64,000 nt of DNA. Origin: Glaciecola sp049650345 (lineage in GTDB: Bacteria > Pseudomonadota > Gammaproteobacteria > Enterobacterales > Alteromonadaceae). The translations under genes were made by a program, and so were the position numbers. The notes beneath the pieces are model-generated. The model saw nothing but the letters and a program-made list of their open reading frames with translations. It had not been told where the DNA came from and searched no databases. Of the stretch, positions 17,310-26,928 are shown piece after piece. Numbering within the stretch: position 1 is the stretch's first letter; the number at the start of each line of letters is the position of its first letter. Location of the stretch: positions 13,216-77,215 of the forward strand of contig JBARZY010000128.1 of assembly GCA_049650345.1 (NCBI GenBank), given 5' to 3'.

Positions 17310-18218
17310 ATGTATAAATCATTAGTAAAAAGTATCACCCTTAGCATTGCATGTGGCATGTTAGCCAGCAATGTGGCAATAGCAAAAGATACCCAACAAA
17401 CTGTTGACCAACTAGCGCAAGATTTAACGGTAATGCAAAGTGTATTGAGCACTGCGTTGGCACAAAGTAACGGTAATAAAACATCACTGTTTAGGGGCTT
17501 GTCGACCGAGTATTTGGCCGAGCAAGGCGTACTATTTAAAGTACACTCGAATGTAATAAGCCGTCGTTTATCAACCTTTAGTGTGCCGCCAATACCTCCC
17601 ATGCCACCGATTACTGTGGGTAACCGCGTTATTGTTACTCAGGCACCTTCTGGACACGAAATTGAAGAAGTGATTACCGAGGTAGAGCATTTGTTTCACG
17701 ATTCTGCAGATGAGTTACGAGAAGTGAGTCAATTAGCTCGTGAGTTATCATGGACCACTCGCGATTTAAAGCGTACCCAGCAAGACTTAAGTTTTGAACT
17801 CAGAACAGCGGATGAAAAACAACAGAAAACCATCAAAGAAAAAATAAAAGCGGTAGAAAAAGAGCTTGCAGAGCAAACTCAAAAACGAGAGAAAATAAGC
17901 CAGCAACAAAAGCTTATTAAGCAAAAGCAAGATGAAAAACGGCAGCTACGCGAAGCTGAGTTACAACAGGCAAAAGCAGAGTTTACCACGCATTTTGAGT
18001 CCACGATTACCGCTACCTTATGCAAGTTTGGTGGAGGCTTAAGGGCATTACCGAACGAACAATATGTCACTTTTGTACTTGAGCAATTTGTTTCAAGTGA
18101 TAATGCAGGCAAAAAAGACAAAATTTATGTGTTCGAATCGTCGCAAATAAAAAAATGCGCACAGCAAAAAATCAGCGAAGGTAAGTTATTGAGCAGTGCC
18201 ATTCAATATCAGTTTTAA
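17310..18218 (+). CDS. Exported coiled-coil protein of the ECF sigma operon
   Basis: This 302-residue protein has a signal peptide (residues 1-25, ending NVAIAKD). Residues about 120-220 are dominated by charged and Gln residues in long heptad-like helices (LARELSWTTRDLKRTQQDL, then many E/K/Q), predicting a coiled coil. A C-terminal domain of about 80 residues contains two cysteines (ATLCKFGGG and IKKCAQQ) that might form a disulfide. It follows the anti-sigma-like gene by 15 bases, with GGAG upstream of its ATG. No family is recognised. It could sense envelope state or be the effector of the regulon. Confidence 0.55.
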   Translation: MYKSLVKSITLSIACGMLASNVAIAKDTQQTVDQLAQDLTVMQSVLSTALAQSNGNKTSLFRGLSTEYLAEQGVLFKVHSNVISRRLSTFSVPPIPPMPPITVGNRVIVTQAPSGHEIEEVITEVEHLFHDSADELREVSQLARELSWTTRDLKRTQQDLSFELRTADEKQQKTIKEKIKAVEKELAEQTQKREKISQQQKLIKQKQDEKRQLREAELQQAKAEFTTHFESTITATLCKFGGGLRALPNEQYVTFVLEQFVSSDNAGKKDKIYVFESSQIKKCAQQKISEGKLLSSAIQYQF

Positions 18219-18771
18219 TGGTATGTATCAGTACTCAGTATTAACCTTAAAGCGCTAGTATTGGGTTCTGTGCATGGTATGTAGACTAGTGCAGTGAGTG
18301 CGCTAGCTACTCCTTTCTTGTTTTCAATGCATATTTGCCTAGCGTTAACGCCATCATCAACGCCCCAATCTTGTTTGTTAATAACAACTTTGTCTACAAA
18401 TACCAAAAATAAAGGGAAGCGGTGAAGTCAATCAAAACGAGATTTTATTCGGGTATCGTTATTCACACCTAAGTGTTTATTTTCATAATCTAAAAAACCA
18501 ATTTTAGTGACCGCATTCCTAGCCAACATAACATAAGGTTAAACGCTGTGATTGCACAAAATTCGGGCGCTAGCGGCAAGGTTTATCCCCTATACAAAAC
18601 TAAAGCTTTCCTATATAAAACCGATGACTTAACCATAACCCAATAAATGTAGATTTTTTGTTTTTTCATCAATAAATCACAAAATTTATAGCACTTTTCA
18701 GGTAAAAGCAGTAATGATGCCTAGGCAAAACGCAAGTAACTACCCACTTCCCTCTATCACTGGAGGCATGC
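18219..18771. other. 553-bp intergenic region
   Basis: No recognisable gene. It must hold the promoter of the large TSP3-repeat gene; AT-rich stretches such as TTCCTATATAAAACC near 18608 could contribute. A 63-codon minus-strand frame (18215-18406, TTG start, no ribosome-binding site) has plausible codon use but resembles no family I know, and may be a gene remnant. Confidence 0.4.
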
Positions 18772-21700
18772 ATGAATAAATCGTTAACAGCGTTTCGTGC
18801 AAGCGTTACATTGTTTTTTGCCCTAATGCTAAGTCCTTTCTTGGATGCACAAGAAGTCACACCGCCAGTATTAAGCTCACTAACCTTGTCAAACAGTAGC
18901 GTGAACACGACTACTGGCAGTCAAACGGTAACACTTGACCTAGTATTCACTGATGAAAATGGCGTATCGATAAATACGTTTTCGTTGGAGAATTTAACCG
19001 ATAGTTCACAAACACTGTTTACACAGCAGGGGCCGTGGGAAAGCGTTAACGATAAACACCGCGCGCGATTCACCGCACAATTAAGCGCCTCAAGTACGGC
19101 GGGTATTTGGCAAATTAGTGGTTTTACCCCCCAAGACAACTTAGGTAATTCTAGTAATGTGTATGACACACCTAACGAAATTGTAATTGCTGGGTTCTCG
19201 CCTTATGTGTCACATGCTAAGCAAGCTAATGCCAATGAATTTGACGCCATAATTAGCGCCGGAGGTACGTTTAGTCAAACCGGTAATGCACAAACAAGTT
19301 TACTTAATATTACCTTGCAAGACGCACAAGCCTACAATATTTGGTTTGTGCCAAATAACGGCACCGATATTTCGTCGGTGACATTTAGTGGTGCCATTAG
19401 TATTGCGCAAAATTGTTCTATATTAGCTGATTACACTTTATGTACGGTAACTTCTTCCAATAACAACGCTTCTATCTTGGCCAGCGTTGATACTACCGCC
19501 GATGACATCACCACCTTTGGGTACAGCGCATTGGTACAAATCAATGCCAGTGGTCTTGAAGCTGATTGGCTCAACAACTATGTTGAATTTCCGGTAGAAG
19601 ATTTTGATGGCGACGGTATTCCAAATGAGCAAGACCTTGATGATGACAATGATGGCGTAAATGATACCGATGATTCATTTCCGCTAGACGCTACCGAAAC
19701 CGTTGATTTTGACAGCGATGGCATTGGTGACAACAGTGATATTGACGATGACAACGATGGCGTGCCTGACGACCAAGATGATTTTCCGTTCGACGAAAAT
19801 GAAAATGCCGACAACGACGGTGATGGCTTAGGGAATAACGCCGACACCGATGATGACAACGATGGCGTAATTGACAGTCAAGATGCCTTTCCTTTTGATG
19901 CTTCAGAAACCCTTGATACCGATGCCGATGGTATTGGTAACAATGCCGATGACGATGACGACAATGATGGCGGCACTGACGACAACGACGCATTTCCGTT
20001 AGATCCCACTGAAACAATTGACAGCGATGGTGATGGTATTGGTAATAATGCCGACACCGATGATGACAACGATGGCACGCTTGACGTAAACGATGCCTTT
20101 CCGCGCGACCCAACAGAAACCCTAGACACCGACGAAGACGGCATTGGTAACAATACCGATGATGATGACGACAACGATGGCGTACGCGATGTTGATGACG
20201 TATTTCCATTAGACCCAGGTGAGTTTAGAGACAACGATCTAGATGGCATTGGCGACAGCAGCGATAATGATGATGACAACGATGGGGTGTTAGATTTTGA
20301 AGATGAATTCCCCTTTAATCCAAATGAATCGATAGATACCGACAACGACGGAATTGGCAACAATGCCGACTTTGACGATGATAACGACGGTCTTGACGAC
20401 ATTTACGATGCGTTTCCATTAGATCCCACCGAAATAGCCGATTACGATGGTGACTTAATTGGCGATAACGCTGATAACGACGATGATAACGACGGTGTTG
20501 TTGATAGCCAAGACGCATTTCCCTTTGCGGTAACCGAGTGGTTCGATACCGATGGTGACGGCATTGGCAATAACGCTGATCCAGACAACGACAATGATGG
20601 TGTTGACGATGAGTTTGATGCCTTTGAAAACGATGCTAGCGAAATATATGACTTTGACGGCGATGGCATTGGTGATAACGCCGATACCGATGACGACAAC
20701 GATTCAGTTAACGACAATGTTGACGCGTTTCCACGTGACCCAAGTGAAACCTTAGATACCGACCTAGATGGTGTAGGCAATAATACTGACGATGACGACG
20801 ACGGCGACAATGTATTAGATGTTGACGATTTGTTTCCTCTTGATCGTAACGAATCACAAGACAACGACTTAGACGGTATTGGCAATAATGCTGATAACGA
20901 CGATGATAATGACTCGGTAATTGACAGCCTAGATGCGTTTCCGTTCGATCCTAGTGAAACCTCAGATTTTGACAGTGATGGCGTGGGTGACAACGCCGAT
21001 ACCGATGATGATAACGACAATTTCCCTGATGCAGAAGATATATTTCCCTTTGATCCACTCGAATGGGCTGACTTTGATCTTGACGGAATAGGCGATAACC
21101 GTGATACCGATGACGACAACGACGGTGTTTTAGATAGCCAAGACGCGTTCCCGTTTGATGCTACCGAAACCCTCGATAACGATAACGACGGCATTGGCAA
21201 CAATGCTGATGACGATGATGATAATGATGGCGTACTGGATACCGTAGATGCTTTCCCATTTTCTGACGCAGAATCAATCGATACCGATAGCGACGGTATA
21301 GGTAACAACGCAGACACAGACGATGATAACGACGGCATTGTGGATGCAGACGACAGTCAACCCTTAAACCCAAGTATTGGTGACAACATCGCGCCAGTAC
21401 TTGATAACTTAGACAATATAAGCATTGAAGCGACGGGTATTTTAACGCCGGTAACGCTGATCCCGCCAAGGCTGTCTGACAACAACCTTAACGAAGCGAC
21501 CTTAGTGAATGACTACGATGGTCCACTGTCACTAGGCGTGCACTTAGTGACGTGGACCGCGACCGATTTTGCGGGCAATCAAACTCAATTAGTACAAACC
21601 GTTACCGTGCTCGATACCACCGCGCCAGAATTTCCCAGTGTAAGCACCATTGAGATAAGCGCCAGAGGCCTGCTTACCGATGTAACACAAGACATTCAAA

Positions 21701-23829
21701 TACAAGCCAGCGACATTGTTGACGGCAGTATTGACGCCGAGATAGTCACTGAGTCAAAGCTAAAATCAGGCCAGCAAAGTGTGATTATTAGTGCGACAGA
21801 TAACAGCGGTAATACGCAAATGCTAGAAGTATTTGTTGATATAAAACCTTTGATTGTGACCAAGTCTGAAGCGCTAATTGCACCGGGTGCGAGTATCGAA
21901 TTAGAAATTGGCTTGTCGGGCCTTGCCCCGAGTTATCCGGCCAGCGTCGATTATCAAATTATCGGTCCGGTGACTAACCTTACCAGTGGCACAGTGAACA
22001 TAGACCGTGGACAGTTAGCTAATATCACTATTGACGCAGCACTCACAGCTACCTTAGGTGAACAAATATATGTGAGCTTTAGCAATCCTATTAATGCTGA
22101 AATAGGCGATGTTTCGCAAATAACGATAAACGTTGATACCACTAACTTTGCGCCAATTGCTACGGTAACGGCACAGCAGAACCTTACAACTACGTCTGTT
22201 GTGTATCAAGACCAAGGTAACGCAACGCTGAGTGTGGCTATTGACGACATTAATCAAGATGATCGTCACAGCGTGAGCTGGTCGTTTAACGGAGCGTCGT
22301 TAAGAGATTTGAGCCTAGACAATGAAGAGCGTACCTTTGATTTTGACCCCAATACGCTTGCTCCAGGTGTTTACATAGCCAGAGCCACGGTCACCGAAAC
22401 CAATACCTTGGAACGTTTCAGCACCATTATTGATTTTCCGCTTATTATTGAAACTGAACAACCCACTTTGCTGGATACTCGAGACAGCGATTTTGATGGT
22501 GTATCAGATGCGACCGAGGGCTTAAGCGATAGCGACGAAGACGGTATTCCTGATTACTTAGACAACAATGAAGTAACGTCCTCTCTGCCTACTGGTGTAA
22601 GTGAGCAACCGCTAACTACGCTTTCTGGGTATCAGTTAACCATAGGTGACATTGCTCGTGTAGCACAAGGCAATACTGCCAGCTCAGGTGCAGTAACTGA
22701 AACCGATTTACAGCTATATGGCGGTATTGATGGTGGCGAATCTCTTATATATACCGACATACATTATGAGGCGCAACAAAGCATCGTTAATTTCAATATT
22801 GAAGGGCTTGCAGCACCTGGTGAAAGTGTTCCTGTGATTATTCCGCTGAGCACAGGAACCAGTATTCCTGCTGATGCAACGTACCGCAAGTACAATGCGC
22901 GTGATGGCTGGTATACCTTTGTAGAAAATAGTGAAAATAACATTATGTCGGCGCCTTTTGATGCCGACGGCAATTGCCCTGCCTACGATTCAGCGTTATT
23001 CATGCAAGGCTTAAATGCGGGCGATACGTGTATAAAACTCACTATTCAAGACGGTGGTCCAAATGACTCTGACCTGCTGGTAAATGGCGTGATAAAAGAT
23101 CCTGGCGTATTGAGTATTCAATTATCAAATTCATTACCCACCATTAGCGTAACCGAGCAATTGGTGGTGTTAGAAGGTGAATTGGTGAGAGTAGATGCTT
23201 CACTAACCAGCGATGCGCAAAACGATAATCTACTATTCTCATGGACGCAAATTGGTGGCGATCCTATTGCTCTTACAGAGAATAGCACGCCATTGTTAAG
23301 CTTTACCGCGCCCAATGTAGATGGCGATGTAAACCTACTGTTTAAATTAGAAGTGTTTGATGGTCGCGATACGGCAACCAAAAATGTAAATGTGAGAGTA
23401 AAAGACCAAAACTATGCACCGCAAGGCAGTATCAACAGTCACAGCACAGTGATTGATGAAGCCAGGCAACAAACGCTTTCGGTGCAGGCGACTGACAATA
23501 ACAACGACATATTAAGTTATACTTGGACGCAAATTGACGGGCCAAGTGTAGTAATAAATGGGCAAAACACCGCGCAAATCACCTTTACTGCACCTCAAGT
23601 GGACACTAATACTAATGTGTCATTTAGGGTTGTGGTGTCAGATGGGGCACGTGAAATTGCATTAACCACCAGTATTACAGTGGTAGATACCAGTAGTCAA
23701 AACCAGAATTCGGGCGCTAACAATAGCTCTGAAGCTAGCGGTGACAGCGGTGGCGGCACCAGTAGTATAGTAGCATTGTTGTTTTTGTTGGCCGTTTGGA
23801 GTGTGCGCCAAACACGTTCAGCACAATAA
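18772..23829 (+). CDS. Giant exported thrombospondin type-3 repeat protein
   Basis: The 1685-residue protein opens with a signal peptide (residues 1-26, ending PFLDAQ). Residues 27-276 form a beta-rich N-terminal region. Residues 277-871 are 17 consecutive 35-residue repeats of the pattern DxDxDGIGNNADxDDDNDGV followed by xDxxDAFPxDPxE, the calcium-binding TSP3 type. HYR-like beta-sandwich segments follow (SATDNSGN), then another DSDxDGIPDYLD motif, and two PKD-like modules with SWTQIGG and TWTQIDG. The last 27 residues are Gly-rich, hydrophobic and basic (GGGTSSIVALLFLLAVW then RQTR), like a GlyGly-CTERM sorting tail removed by rhombosortase. It is probably cell-surface or secreted and calcium-stiffened; adhesion is an inference. 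Confidence 0.9.
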   Translation: MNKSLTAFRASVTLFFALMLSPFLDAQEVTPPVLSSLTLSNSSVNTTTGSQTVTLDLVFTDENGVSINTFSLENLTDSSQTLFTQQGPWESVNDKHRARFTAQLSASSTAGIWQISGFTPQDNLGNSSNVYDTPNEIVIAGFSPYVSHAKQANANEFDAIISAGGTFSQTGNAQTSLLNITLQDAQAYNIWFVPNNGTDISSVTFSGAISIAQNCSILADYTLCTVTSSNNNASILASVDTTADDITTFGYSALVQINASGLEADWLNNYVEFPVEDFDGDGIPNEQDLDDDNDGVNDTDDSFPLDATETVDFDSDGIGDNSDIDDDNDGVPDDQDDFPFDENENADNDGDGLGNNADTDDDNDGVIDSQDAFPFDASETLDTDADGIGNNADDDDDNDGGTDDNDAFPLDPTETIDSDGDGIGNNADTDDDNDGTLDVNDAFPRDPTETLDTDEDGIGNNTDDDDDNDGVRDVDDVFPLDPGEFRDNDLDGIGDSSDNDDDNDGVLDFEDEFPFNPNESIDTDNDGIGNNADFDDDNDGLDDIYDAFPLDPTEIADYDGDLIGDNADNDDDNDGVVDSQDAFPFAVTEWFDTDGDGIGNNADPDNDNDGVDDEFDAFENDASEIYDFDGDGIGDNADTDDDNDSVNDNVDAFPRDPSETLDTDLDGVGNNTDDDDDGDNVLDVDDLFPLDRNESQDNDLDGIGNNADNDDDNDSVIDSLDAFPFDPSETSDFDSDGVGDNADTDDDNDNFPDAEDIFPFDPLEWADFDLDGIGDNRDTDDDNDGVLDSQDAFPFDATETLDNDNDGIGNNADDDDDNDGVLDTVDAFPFSDAESIDTDSDGIGNNADTDDDNDGIVDADDSQPLNPSIGDNIAPVLDNLDNISIEATGILTPVTLIPPRLSDNNLNEATLVNDYDGPLSLGVHLVTWTATDFAGNQTQLVQTVTVLDTTAPEFPSVSTIEISARGLLTDVTQDIQIQASDIVDGSIDAEIVTESKLKSGQQSVIISATDNSGNTQMLEVFVDIKPLIVTKSEALIAPGASIELEIGLSGLAPSYPASVDYQIIGPVTNLTSGTVNIDRGQLANITIDAALTATLGEQIYVSFSNPINAEIGDVSQITINVDTTNFAPIATVTAQQNLTTTSVVYQDQGNATLSVAIDDINQDDRHSVSWSFNGASLRDLSLDNEERTFDFDPNTLAPGVYIARATVTETNTLERFSTIIDFPLIIETEQPTLLDTRDSDFDGVSDATEGLSDSDEDGIPDYLDNNEVTSSLPTGVSEQPLTTLSGYQLTIGDIARVAQGNTASSGAVTETDLQLYGGIDGGESLIYTDIHYEAQQSIVNFNIEGLAAPGESVPVIIPLSTGTSIPADATYRKYNARDGWYTFVENSENNIMSAPFDADGNCPAYDSALFMQGLNAGDTCIKLTIQDGGPNDSDLLVNGVIKDPGVLSIQLSNSLPTISVTEQLVVLEGELVRVDASLTSDAQNDNLLFSWTQIGGDPIALTENSTPLLSFTAPNVDGDVNLLFKLEVFDGRDTATKNVNVRVKDQNYAPQGSINSHSTVIDEARQQTLSVQATDNNNDILSYTWTQIDGPSVVINGQNTAQITFTAPQVDTNTNVSFRVVVSDGAREIALTTSITVVDTSSQNQNSGANNSSEASGDSGGGTSSIVALLFLLAVWSVRQTRSAQ
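19600..21384 (+). repeat. 17 tandem 105-bp units encoding TSP3 repeats
   Basis: Seventeen units of exactly 105 bp follow one another without a single length change, each encoding 35 residues that start at a D-x-D-x-D-G motif. Units differ at many synonymous and some nonsynonymous positions, so the array is not a recent expansion, yet the periodicity is strict. The array accounts for about a third of the gene. Confidence 0.95.
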
Positions 23830-23890
23830 ATATACGCCACAAGTATAATAACGCTCCCTGTATTTTTTGCACTATTGTTATGAACAAGTT

Positions 23891-23907
23891 AATAGGGTTT
23901 CCCTATT
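23891..23907. promoter_or_regulatory. 7-bp inverted repeat upstream of prpE
   Basis: AATAGGG and CCCTATT flank a TTT centre, ending 32 bases before the prpE start codon. The position suits an operator for prpE, which lacks the TTGTCGACAA sites found before the main prp operon. This is symmetry and position only. Confidence 0.35.
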
Positions 23908-23939
23908 TCATACATTTTCATAGCATTAGAGTACTTAAT

Positions 23940-25832
23940 ATGTCTTATCAATCTGAATATGATGCTTCGGTATCATCACCTGAAGCTTTCTGGCAATCCA
24001 AAGCAAACGACCTACCATGGTACAAAGCTCCGTCTACAATTTTGTCTAAAGATGAAAACAACATTGATAGATGGTTTGCCGATGGCGAAATGAATACTTG
24101 CTACATGGCACTTGATTTTCATGTTGAAAATGGCCGCGGTGATCAAGCGGCACTTATTTATGATTCTCCCGTAACCAGTACCAAACAACAATACACCTAT
24201 GCCGAGTTACTTGATGCAGTGGCTACCTTTGCGGGTGTGCTACAACAAAATGGCGTAAGCAAGGGCGATACAGTAGTTGTGTATATGCCCATGATTGCAG
24301 AAGCCGTGATTGCGATGCTTGCGACCGCTAGATTGGGCGCAGTGCATTCAGTTGTGTTCGGTGGTTTTTCAGCAAATGAACTTGCGGTTCGTATTGACGA
24401 CGCCAAGCCCAAGCTTATTGTGACGGCATCTTGCGGCATAGAAATTAACCGTGTGATTGAATACAAGCCAATGGTAGATGAAGCCATTGTGATAGCCAGT
24501 CACAAACCCGATAACGTAATATTGCTACAACGTGAACAAAAGACTGCCAGTATGCAAGCAGGGCGCGATGTTGATTGGGCCGATGCCATCAAACATGCAG
24601 AGCCTGCTGCTTGCGTTGCTGTAAAAGGCACTGACCCACTTTATGTGTTATATACTTCTGGTACTACTGGTAAGCCCAAAGGGGTCGTCCGCGACAATGG
24701 CGGCCATGCGGTAGCATTAAAATACTCGATGAGCAGTGTGTATAACATGGATGCTGGCGATGTATTTTGGGCAGCATCTGATGTGGGCTGGGTAGTCGGC
24801 CATTCGTATATTGTGTATGCACCTTTATTACATGGGTGTACCACAATAGTGTACGAGGGCAAGCCTGTAAGAACACCTGATGCCGGTGCGTTTTGGCGGG
24901 TAATAGAAGAATACAAAGTAAAAGCGGTATTTGCTGCCCCTACTGCATTTAGAGCTATACGCAAAGAAGACCCAGAAGCAAGCTTACTGCAAAATTACGA
25001 CCTATCAAGTTTAGATACGGTGTTTATGGCGGGTGAGCGACTTGACCCACCGACTTATGAGTGGACCGTTGAAAAAACCGGTAAACCGGTTGTTGATCAT
25101 TGGTGGCAAACCGAGACTGGCTGGGCCATTAGCGCCAACTTAATGGGCGTAGAGCGTTTGCAAACAAAACCGGGCTCATCAACAAAGCCGGTACCTGGCT
25201 TTAATGTACAAATATTAGATGCCGAAGGGAATGAGTTACCTGCCAATACACAGGGTGCAATTGCGTTAAAATTACCTTTGCCGCCAAGTTGCTTAGCGAC
25301 TATTTGGGGTGACTTTGACCGTTTCAGTGATGGATATTTAACTGAATACCCAGGCTACTATTCATCGGGCGATGGCGGCTATATTGATGAAGACGGTTAT
25401 TTGTTTGTAATGGGCCGTACCGACGATGTAATTAATGTTGCTGGACATCGATTATCTACCGGTGAAATGGAAGAAGTACTGGCAAGCCACAGTGCAGTGG
25501 CAGAATGTTCGGTTATTGGTGTGCACGACAGCCTAAAAGGGCAAGTGCCTATTGGGTTAGCGTTATTGAAAGACGGCGCCACTATCAACGAAGCTGATTT
25601 ACAGGCTGAGTTAGTTGCAATGGTACGCAACCAAATAGGCGCGGTAGCGTGTTTGAAGCAAACCTTAATTGTGCCGCGTTTGCCGAAAACACGTTCGGGC
25701 AAAATACTGCGTAAATTGCTTCGTCAAATTGCCGACAACCAAGACTTTGTAGTGCCGTCAACCATTGATGATCCTGCCAGTATTGACGAAATAAAAGCGA
25801 TTATGTTTGATAATGGCTTGGTGAAGCAATAA
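23940..25832 (+). CDS. prpE: Propionate--CoA ligase
   Basis: The ATG at 23940 gives a 630-residue protein beginning MSYQSEYDASVSSPEAFW, the usual start of this family; the frame is open further upstream but that part is not protein-like. It is an acetyl-CoA-synthetase-type adenylating enzyme: AMP-binding motif YTSGTTGKPKGVVRD from residue 238, and the catalytic and acetylation-prone Lys588 in SGKILRK. The RDNGGH extension is typical of PrpE. It activates propionate to propionyl-CoA, feeding PrpC. It is separated from the rest of the prp genes by an oppositely oriented lipoprotein gene, so it has its own promoter. Confidence 0.92.
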   Translation: MSYQSEYDASVSSPEAFWQSKANDLPWYKAPSTILSKDENNIDRWFADGEMNTCYMALDFHVENGRGDQAALIYDSPVTSTKQQYTYAELLDAVATFAGVLQQNGVSKGDTVVVYMPMIAEAVIAMLATARLGAVHSVVFGGFSANELAVRIDDAKPKLIVTASCGIEINRVIEYKPMVDEAIVIASHKPDNVILLQREQKTASMQAGRDVDWADAIKHAEPAACVAVKGTDPLYVLYTSGTTGKPKGVVRDNGGHAVALKYSMSSVYNMDAGDVFWAASDVGWVVGHSYIVYAPLLHGCTTIVYEGKPVRTPDAGAFWRVIEEYKVKAVFAAPTAFRAIRKEDPEASLLQNYDLSSLDTVFMAGERLDPPTYEWTVEKTGKPVVDHWWQTETGWAISANLMGVERLQTKPGSSTKPVPGFNVQILDAEGNELPANTQGAIALKLPLPPSCLATIWGDFDRFSDGYLTEYPGYYSSGDGGYIDEDGYLFVMGRTDDVINVAGHRLSTGEMEEVLASHSAVAECSVIGVHDSLKGQVPIGLALLKDGATINEADLQAELVAMVRNQIGAVACLKQTLIVPRLPKTRSGKILRKLLRQIADNQDFVVPSTIDDPASIDEIKAIMFDNGLVKQ

Positions 25833-25858
25833 GGCTATAAACCGCTGCTCGTTATATA

Positions 25859-25889
25859 AAAAAGGCACCAAAACAATCGTTTTGGTGCC
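25859..25889 (-). terminator. Rho-independent terminator of the VNG-repeat lipoprotein gene
   Basis: A perfect 11-bp stem (GGCACCAAAAC at 25864-25874, GTTTTGGTGCC at 25879-25889) with a 4-base loop. The A-run at 25858-25863 becomes a T-run on the minus strand, so it stops the lipoprotein transcript. The same hairpin may also slow readthrough from prpE, whose stop codon is about 30 bases before it. Confidence 0.85.
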
Positions 25890-25925
25890 AAACCATGTTA
25901 CAAAACGGGAGAGTGCTTTGTAAGT

Positions 25926-26606
25926 CTAGTATTTACGAATAACCTTTTCATTTAAGCTGTCGTTTGCAAACTCAAGGTCCACAGGACGCTCTAAAATAAT
26001 GCTGCCATTTACCGTGGCATCTTCACCAATTTCTAATACAGGGTTACGGCCTTTGTATTTGCTGTTGCTTTTGTTCCAACGATACACAATATCGCCGTTA
26101 ACACTTGTGGTGCCCATTAGAGAAATAGTGCCATTAACGGTTTCAATATTTCTTTGTACTTCAACGCTGTCTAACTCTATCGTGCCATTTACTGTGGTAA
26201 CGTCATTTTCAACTCGGCTGCCTTGCTCAAGATAAATACCGCCATTGACCGATGACACATCGCCTTTTGCGATTAAATTTTTACCTGCGCTTAGTTTGCC
26301 GTTTACGGTTGATACGTCGGCAGCACTAACGTTATCTCCTAAGCTTAAACGGCCATTAACGCTAGAGATATCGTCAGCACTTACGTTATTCTCAATGCTT
26401 AAACGACCATTTACTGCTGATACATCGCCCACTGTTTTTCCTTCGCCAATGGTAAGTGATTTATTGACTGACGAGTAATCGTCACCCCATGCTGTGCTAG
26501 CGGTTGCCTTGCCTGATCCAACATGAATAATACAGCCGGTGAGAACAATACTGCATAAAATAACAGTAATAAAAGTAAATACGGGTTTTGCTACGTGCTT
26601 TGACAT
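25926..26606 (-). CDS. Lipoprotein with repeated VNG beta-solenoid-like motifs
   Basis: This 226-residue protein has a lipoprotein signal peptide with lipobox LTGC (Cys25). From about residue 45 it consists of short repeats of roughly 16-20 residues. Each centres on S/T-V-N-G followed by a hydrophobic residue (DVSAVNGRLS, DISSVNGRLS, DVSTVNGKLS and so on), with eight VNG copies. This resembles the right-handed beta-solenoid of bactofilins and DUF4097-type proteins. It would sit in the envelope, anchored by lipid. It is flanked by prpE and the prp regulator gene but on the opposite strand, so a role in propionate use is not implied. Function unknown. Confidence 0.75.
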   Translation of the reverse strand: MSKHVAKPVFTFITVILCSIVLTGCIIHVGSGKATASTAWGDDYSSVNKSLTIGEGKTVGDVSAVNGRLSIENNVSADDISSVNGRLSLGDNVSAADVSTVNGKLSAGKNLIAKGDVSSVNGGIYLEQGSRVENDVTTVNGTIELDSVEVQRNIETVNGTISLMGTTSVNGDIVYRWNKSNSKYKGRNPVLEIGEDATVNGSIILERPVDLEFANDSLNEKVIRKY

Positions 26607-26872
26607 GTGTTGGTCCTTTCTTATGTGCGTTGTGTGGTCGCGTAATTGTTATGTCGTTAATATTTAGCTTTTTGCACAATAAGTGCCAATAGTAAAAGCT
26701 TAATAAAAACAGTTGTTTATATTTTTACGTGTAATTTCGCCCATAATGTATTAGGCAAAAAACACAATAGTTAGCGTATTTGATTATTAAGTCGCGGCAA
26801 TTTGTAAAAGGGTTTAACTAGTGCCGATTATTTTTATTGAACGATAAAGTACACTTCTTAGATGTAAGTGCG

Positions 26873-26882
26873 TTGTCGACAA
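26873..26882. promoter_or_regulatory. Operator 1, TTGTCGACAA
   Basis: A perfect 10-bp palindrome in the 380-bp gap between the lipoprotein gene and the GntR gene, 63 bp upstream of a second identical copy. The spacing would allow looping or independent binding by a GntR-type dimer. It could also act on the divergent lipoprotein promoter. Apart from these sites and the adjacent promoter, I see nothing else in the gap. Confidence 0.65.
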
Positions 26883-26928
26883 TTATATTCATATAGACCG
26901 AAGTATTAGCATTTTTGGGGTGTTATTG

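Noticed and set aside
19600..21384. Regular 105-bp periodicity that could suggest a CRISPR array or minisatellite
   Set aside because: The units are in-frame protein repeats, they diverge in sequence throughout and have no constant repeat/variable spacer split.
19578..21469. Several long minus-strand open frames rich in Ser, Arg and His opposite the TSP3 repeat array
   Set aside because: They arise because Asp/Asn-rich repeats read backwards contain few stops; composition is low-complexity and they lack ribosome-binding sites.
23796..23939. N-terminal extension of PrpE overlapping the end of the TSP3 gene
   Set aside because: The codons are not protein-like and cover the probable promoter; family members start at the equivalent of ATG 23940.
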